Part shown: piece by piece, positions 61,481 to 64,000 of the stretch
How the letters are laid out: each line of letters begins with the position of its first letter
Position numbering within the stretch: the stretch's first letter is position 1
Origin: G965218495 sp965262785
Lineage (GTDB): Bacteria; Bacteroidota; Rhodothermia; Rhodothermales; Bin80
Assembly (NCBI GenBank): GCA_965262785.1
Contig: OZ253559.1
Span: 1,860,001-1,924,000 of the forward strand
Length of the DNA stretch: 64,000 nucleotides
Reading direction: 5' to 3'
The notes under the pieces: model-generated
The model's input: the letters and a program-made list of their open reading frames with translations, nothing else
What the model was told of the DNA's origin: nothing
The model's database searches: none
Program-made: the position numbers and the translations under genes

Positions 61481-64000
61481 ATGCTGAACAATAGCCTCCT
61501 GGGGAAGCTTCCATTCCTGGCCGCCTGCGCTTGCGTAGCTGTTCCCACCTCGCCTGCCCAGGACAGCAAGCGTGTCGGGATCCCTCAGCCGGGGATCGTG
61601 GTCGTGCAGTTTGAGCCTGGGGAAGCTGTTCAGGATGGAGCATCCGTGACAGGACTGGCAGCGTTTGACCGTGTCGCTAGTCGCTACCGGGCGCACGCCC
61701 TCTCCCGCGTGGCTCCCTTTCTGGACCATCTGACGCCGGAGCCCGGAACCGTCCGTTCCCTGGCTGCGCTACGACGTACCTTTTACCTGCGCTACGCATC
61801 GGATGAAGACCCGTACCGGGTAGCCGCATGGCTGGGAAGGGCTCCGGGGGTGGCCTACGCGGAACCTCTGTTCATGCACCGTATCGAGGCTTTGCGAGCG
61901 GATCCGAATGACCCTCTGTACAGTGATCAGACGCACTTGCGCCATATGCGTATGCCGCAAGCCTGGGACATCGTAAAGGGATCAGAAGGCAATCCGCCGG
62001 TCGTGATTGCCATCGTCGACGGAGGCACGGACTGGCGCCACGAGGACCTGCTGGGCAATGTGTGGACGAACAGTGGAGAGATTGCGGACAATGGCATAGA
62101 CGATGACCAGAACGGCTTTATTGATGACGTGCATGGCGTCAATTTTGCCAATGAGGATGACACGAACAATGACCCTACCGGGCTGCCAGCGACGCCGAGA
62201 AGCGCCTGGCATGGCACTGCCTCCGCCGGCGCAGCGGGAGCGGTGACCGACAACGGCATAGGGATCGCAGGCACCAGCTGGAATGCCGAACTCATGCTGA
62301 TCAATGCGGGATGTCTCACACGTGATGGAGGCATTTGCTGGGGTTACCCCGGGATTCTGTATGCCGCTGCGAATGGAGCCGACATCATAAATGCCAGCTG
62401 GGTAAGCTCGGGTGGCGCGTATGGGCGCGATGTCGTGGCAGCGGCCACCGAGCTCGGCGCCCTTGTGGTAGCTTCAGGAGGCAATGCCAACCTGAGCCTC
62501 ATGGACTTTCCGCACAAGCCGGCGGGGTATCCAAGGGTGCTTGCGGTTGGAGCGACGGAGAAGGACTCCCGCAGGAAAGCCAGGTTCTCGAACTACGGCA
62601 CGCCGATAGATGTCTATGCACCGGGCGTGGCCGTTAATACGACAGCCCCCGACGACACATATGGGCCCGGAAGCGGCACGTCAATTTCAAGTCCCCTGGT
62701 CGCCGGGTTAGCTGCGCTTGTGAAGACCAGGTCTCCGTCCATGACGCCGGACCAGATCCGCGAACAGGTGCGGCTTACCAGCGAATCTATTGACGATGAC
62801 AACCCGGGCTTTCCCGCCGGGGCGCTGGGGGGCGGCTATGTCAATGCCGAGGCCGCGCTGGGGGTACCACAGTACCCTGCGGTGCGCCTCAAGCGATGGA
62901 CGTGGACGGTCAGCGGCAACGACGGAGCAATTAACTCGGGCGAGACGGTAACCCTTGAAGCCACCTTCATTAACTACCTGGCCGGTGCCACCGGCTTGCA
63001 GATAGCCTTGCAACCCCGAGATGGGCAGTATCTTGCTGTTTCGCCGGTCGAGCACACCATCGGGGGACTTGCCAGCGGCGACAGCACAACCGTTGAATTC
63101 AGCATTGAGGTCGCGCCCAGTGCGCCATCCAACCATGTAGCGTTCATTCACACGCGCATTCGAGATGGCGCGTTTGAAGACTTGCCGGACTTTCTCTATT
63201 TGAACCTCAACCAAGACGCGCGCGAGCTCCAGGAAGGACTGCTGACTTTGTACGATGCAACAGATGGCGCTAACTGGGTTCGGAATGACAACTGGGATGC
63301 TCTGCCAGTTACCGACGTAGAGGAGTTAGGTACGTGGTGGGGTGTAGACGTGGTAAACGGTCAAGTAGTCGGCGTCTGGTTGCAAAATAACAACCTGATA
63401 GGATCGCTACCCGCCAACGGCTGGCAAAAACTAAGTGGGCTTCGCAGCTTATTTCTCTGGGGCAATGACCTTTCGGGCCCGATCCCGCCGGAGCTGGGGC
63501 AGCTCGCGCAGCTGGAACAGCTTTATTTGGCCAGCAACAGTCTTTCGGGCCCGATCCCGCCGGAGCTGGGGCAGCTGGCGCAGTTGCAAGTGCTTGGTTT
63601 GGATAGCAACAGTCTTTCGGGCCCGATCCCGCCGGAGCTGGGGCAGCTGGCGCAGTTGGAACAGCTTCAGTTGTCCAGCAACAATCTTTCGGGCCCGATC
63701 CCGCCGGAGCTGGGGCAGCTCGCGCAGCTGCAAGTGCTTGGTTTGTCCAGCAACAGTCTTTCGGGCCCGATCCCGCCGGAGCTGGGGCAGCTCGCGCAGT
63801 TGGAACAGCTTCAGTTGTCCAGCAACAGTCTTTCGGGCCCGATCCCGCCGGAGCTGGGGCAGCTCGCGCAGCTGGAACAGCTTTATTTGGACAGCAACAG
63901 TCTTTCGGGCCCGATCCCGCCGGAGCTGGGGCAGCTCGCGCAGCTGCAAGTACTTGGTTTGGCCAGCAGCAGTCTTTCGGGCCCGATCCCGCCGGAGCTG
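61481..64000 (+). CDS. secreted subtilisin-like protease with LRR repeats, 3' end outside window
   Basis: The open frame runs 840 codons from ATG 61481 to the window edge without a stop. Signal peptide: MLNNSLLGKLPFLAACACVA ending near SPAQ. A propeptide follows to about residue 130. The S8 catalytic domain has the triad Asp180 in IAIVDGGTDWRHEDL, His244 in WHGTASAGAAGAV and Ser401 in GSGTSISSPLVAG, with NASW and ASGGNAN between. Then a CARDB-like beta domain (WTWTVSGNDGAINSGETVTLEATFINY), a LRR cap (LLTLYDATDGANWVRNDNW) and plant-type LRRs from residue 664 (NSLSGPIPPELGQLAQL). It is probably a cell-surface or released protease whose LRR part binds a target. Confidence 0.9.
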   Translation, partial: MLNNSLLGKLPFLAACACVAVPTSPAQDSKRVGIPQPGIVVVQFEPGEAVQDGASVTGLAAFDRVASRYRAHALSRVAPFLDHLTPEPGTVRSLAALRRTFYLRYASDEDPYRVAAWLGRAPGVAYAEPLFMHRIEALRADPNDPLYSDQTHLRHMRMPQAWDIVKGSEGNPPVVIAIVDGGTDWRHEDLLGNVWTNSGEIADNGIDDDQNGFIDDVHGVNFANEDDTNNDPTGLPATPRSAWHGTASAGAAGAVTDNGIGIAGTSWNAELMLINAGCLTRDGGICWGYPGILYAAANGADIINASWVSSGGAYGRDVVAAATELGALVVASGGNANLSLMDFPHKPAGYPRVLAVGATEKDSRRKARFSNYGTPIDVYAPGVAVNTTAPDDTYGPGSGTSISSPLVAGLAALVKTRSPSMTPDQIREQVRLTSESIDDDNPGFPAGALGGGYVNAEAALGVPQYPAVRLKRWTWTVSGNDGAINSGETVTLEATFINYLAGATGLQIALQPRDGQYLAVSPVEHTIGGLASGDSTTVEFSIEVAPSAPSNHVAFIHTRIRDGAFEDLPDFLYLNLNQDARELQEGLLTLYDATDGANWVRNDNWDALPVTDVEELGTWWGVDVVNGQVVGVWLQNNNLIGSLPANGWQKLSGLRSLFLWGNDLSGPIPPELGQLAQLEQLYLASNSLSGPIPPELGQLAQLQVLGLDSNSLSGPIPPELGQLAQLEQLQLSSNNLSGPIPPELGQLAQLQVLGLSSNSLSGPIPPELGQLAQLEQLQLSSNSLSGPIPPELGQLAQLEQLYLDSNSLSGPIPPELGQLAQLQVLGLASSSLSGPIPPEL
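63470..64000 (+). repeat. 72-bp tandem repeat encoding 24-residue LRRs
   Basis: Units start at 63470, 63542, 63614, 63686, 63758, 63830, 63902 and 63974 (the last cut by the edge), each opening with CTTTCGGGCCCGATCCCGCC. The first 40 bp are almost invariant; variation is confined to the variable LRR positions (TATTTGGCC, GGTTTGGAT, CAGTTGTCC and similar). The near-identity at DNA level indicates recent unequal crossing-over or slippage. Confidence 0.95.

Noticed and set aside
63449..63949. A minus-strand repeat protein of 166 residues.
   Set aside because: It is the antisense of the 72-bp LRR repeats; the plus-strand frame is part of a complete S8 protease with signal peptide and catalytic triad.
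63470..64000. Possible CRISPR array because of regular repeats.
   Set aside because: Units are contiguous 72-bp coding repeats with no spacers and translate into LRRs.

Overview
The window looks like a chromosome segment of a mid-to-high GC Gram-negative bacterium of the Bacteroidota/Rhodothermota (or a neighbouring FCB) type. The evidence is indirect: secreted and lipoprotein six-bladed beta-propellers with the GEGPGEF signature, a TlpA-like thioredoxin with a long N-terminal part, an ECF sigma factor with a FecR-type regulator, an imuB-dnaE2 mutasome pair, an NSS transporter and a subtilase fused to leucine-rich repeats. There is no rRNA or recognisable tRNA to fix the taxonomy.

Layout. 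1-7 kb is an IS-damaged surface-protein locus: an ISNCY transposase, a truncated beta-propeller, a TlpA-like gene split by a DDE insertion sequence, and an intact beta-propeller lipoprotein. 7-26 kb is mostly housekeeping: cyanophycinase-like peptidase and class I amidotransferase, a TolC-type outer-membrane protein beside a His-tailed membrane protein, prmC, a nitrilase-superfamily protein, thioredoxin lipoprotein, glycosyltransferase, plsC-like acyltransferase, HtrA-like protease, aroC, valS, a NodU-type carbamoyltransferase, moeB with rhodanese, an NTF2-like secreted protein and purF. 26.5-30.2 kb is an unrecognised minus-strand gene set split by a group II intron, with one member broken by two frameshifts. 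30.7-36 kb is again core: CNNM/CorC transporter, NSS transporter, RRM protein, ssb, mazG.

36-46 kb is a mobile-element graveyard: a group II intron remnant, an IS256-type transposase coupled to a second gene that looks like a transposase paralogue without catalytic residues, a putative outer-membrane protein, and an IS1634-type element (17-bp inverted repeats, 20-bp target duplication) that carries an IS110-type element inside its transposase gene. The IS110 element has a long 3' non-coding end; a second copy of that end lies at 60.8 kb, and the two copies differ mainly by compensatory changes in one hairpin, as expected of a structured bridge/seek-type RNA. 45.6-50.1 kb is imuB-dnaE2 plus a small DUF6504-type gene. 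50-57 kb holds an asparaginase-like single-domain protein, an ECF sigma/FecR pair, a decayed Sel1 gene, two tandem secreted paralogues and a third beta-propeller lipoprotein. 57.6-61 kb is IS1634-like and IS21 debris. From 61,481 to the right edge runs a large secreted S8 protease with a CARDB-like segment and near-identical 72-bp LRR repeats; it has no stop in the window.

The most interesting material is in the mobile elements (putative bridge RNA with covariation, the IS256 dead-paralogue pair, the 20-bp duplication) and in the unknown gene set around the intron.
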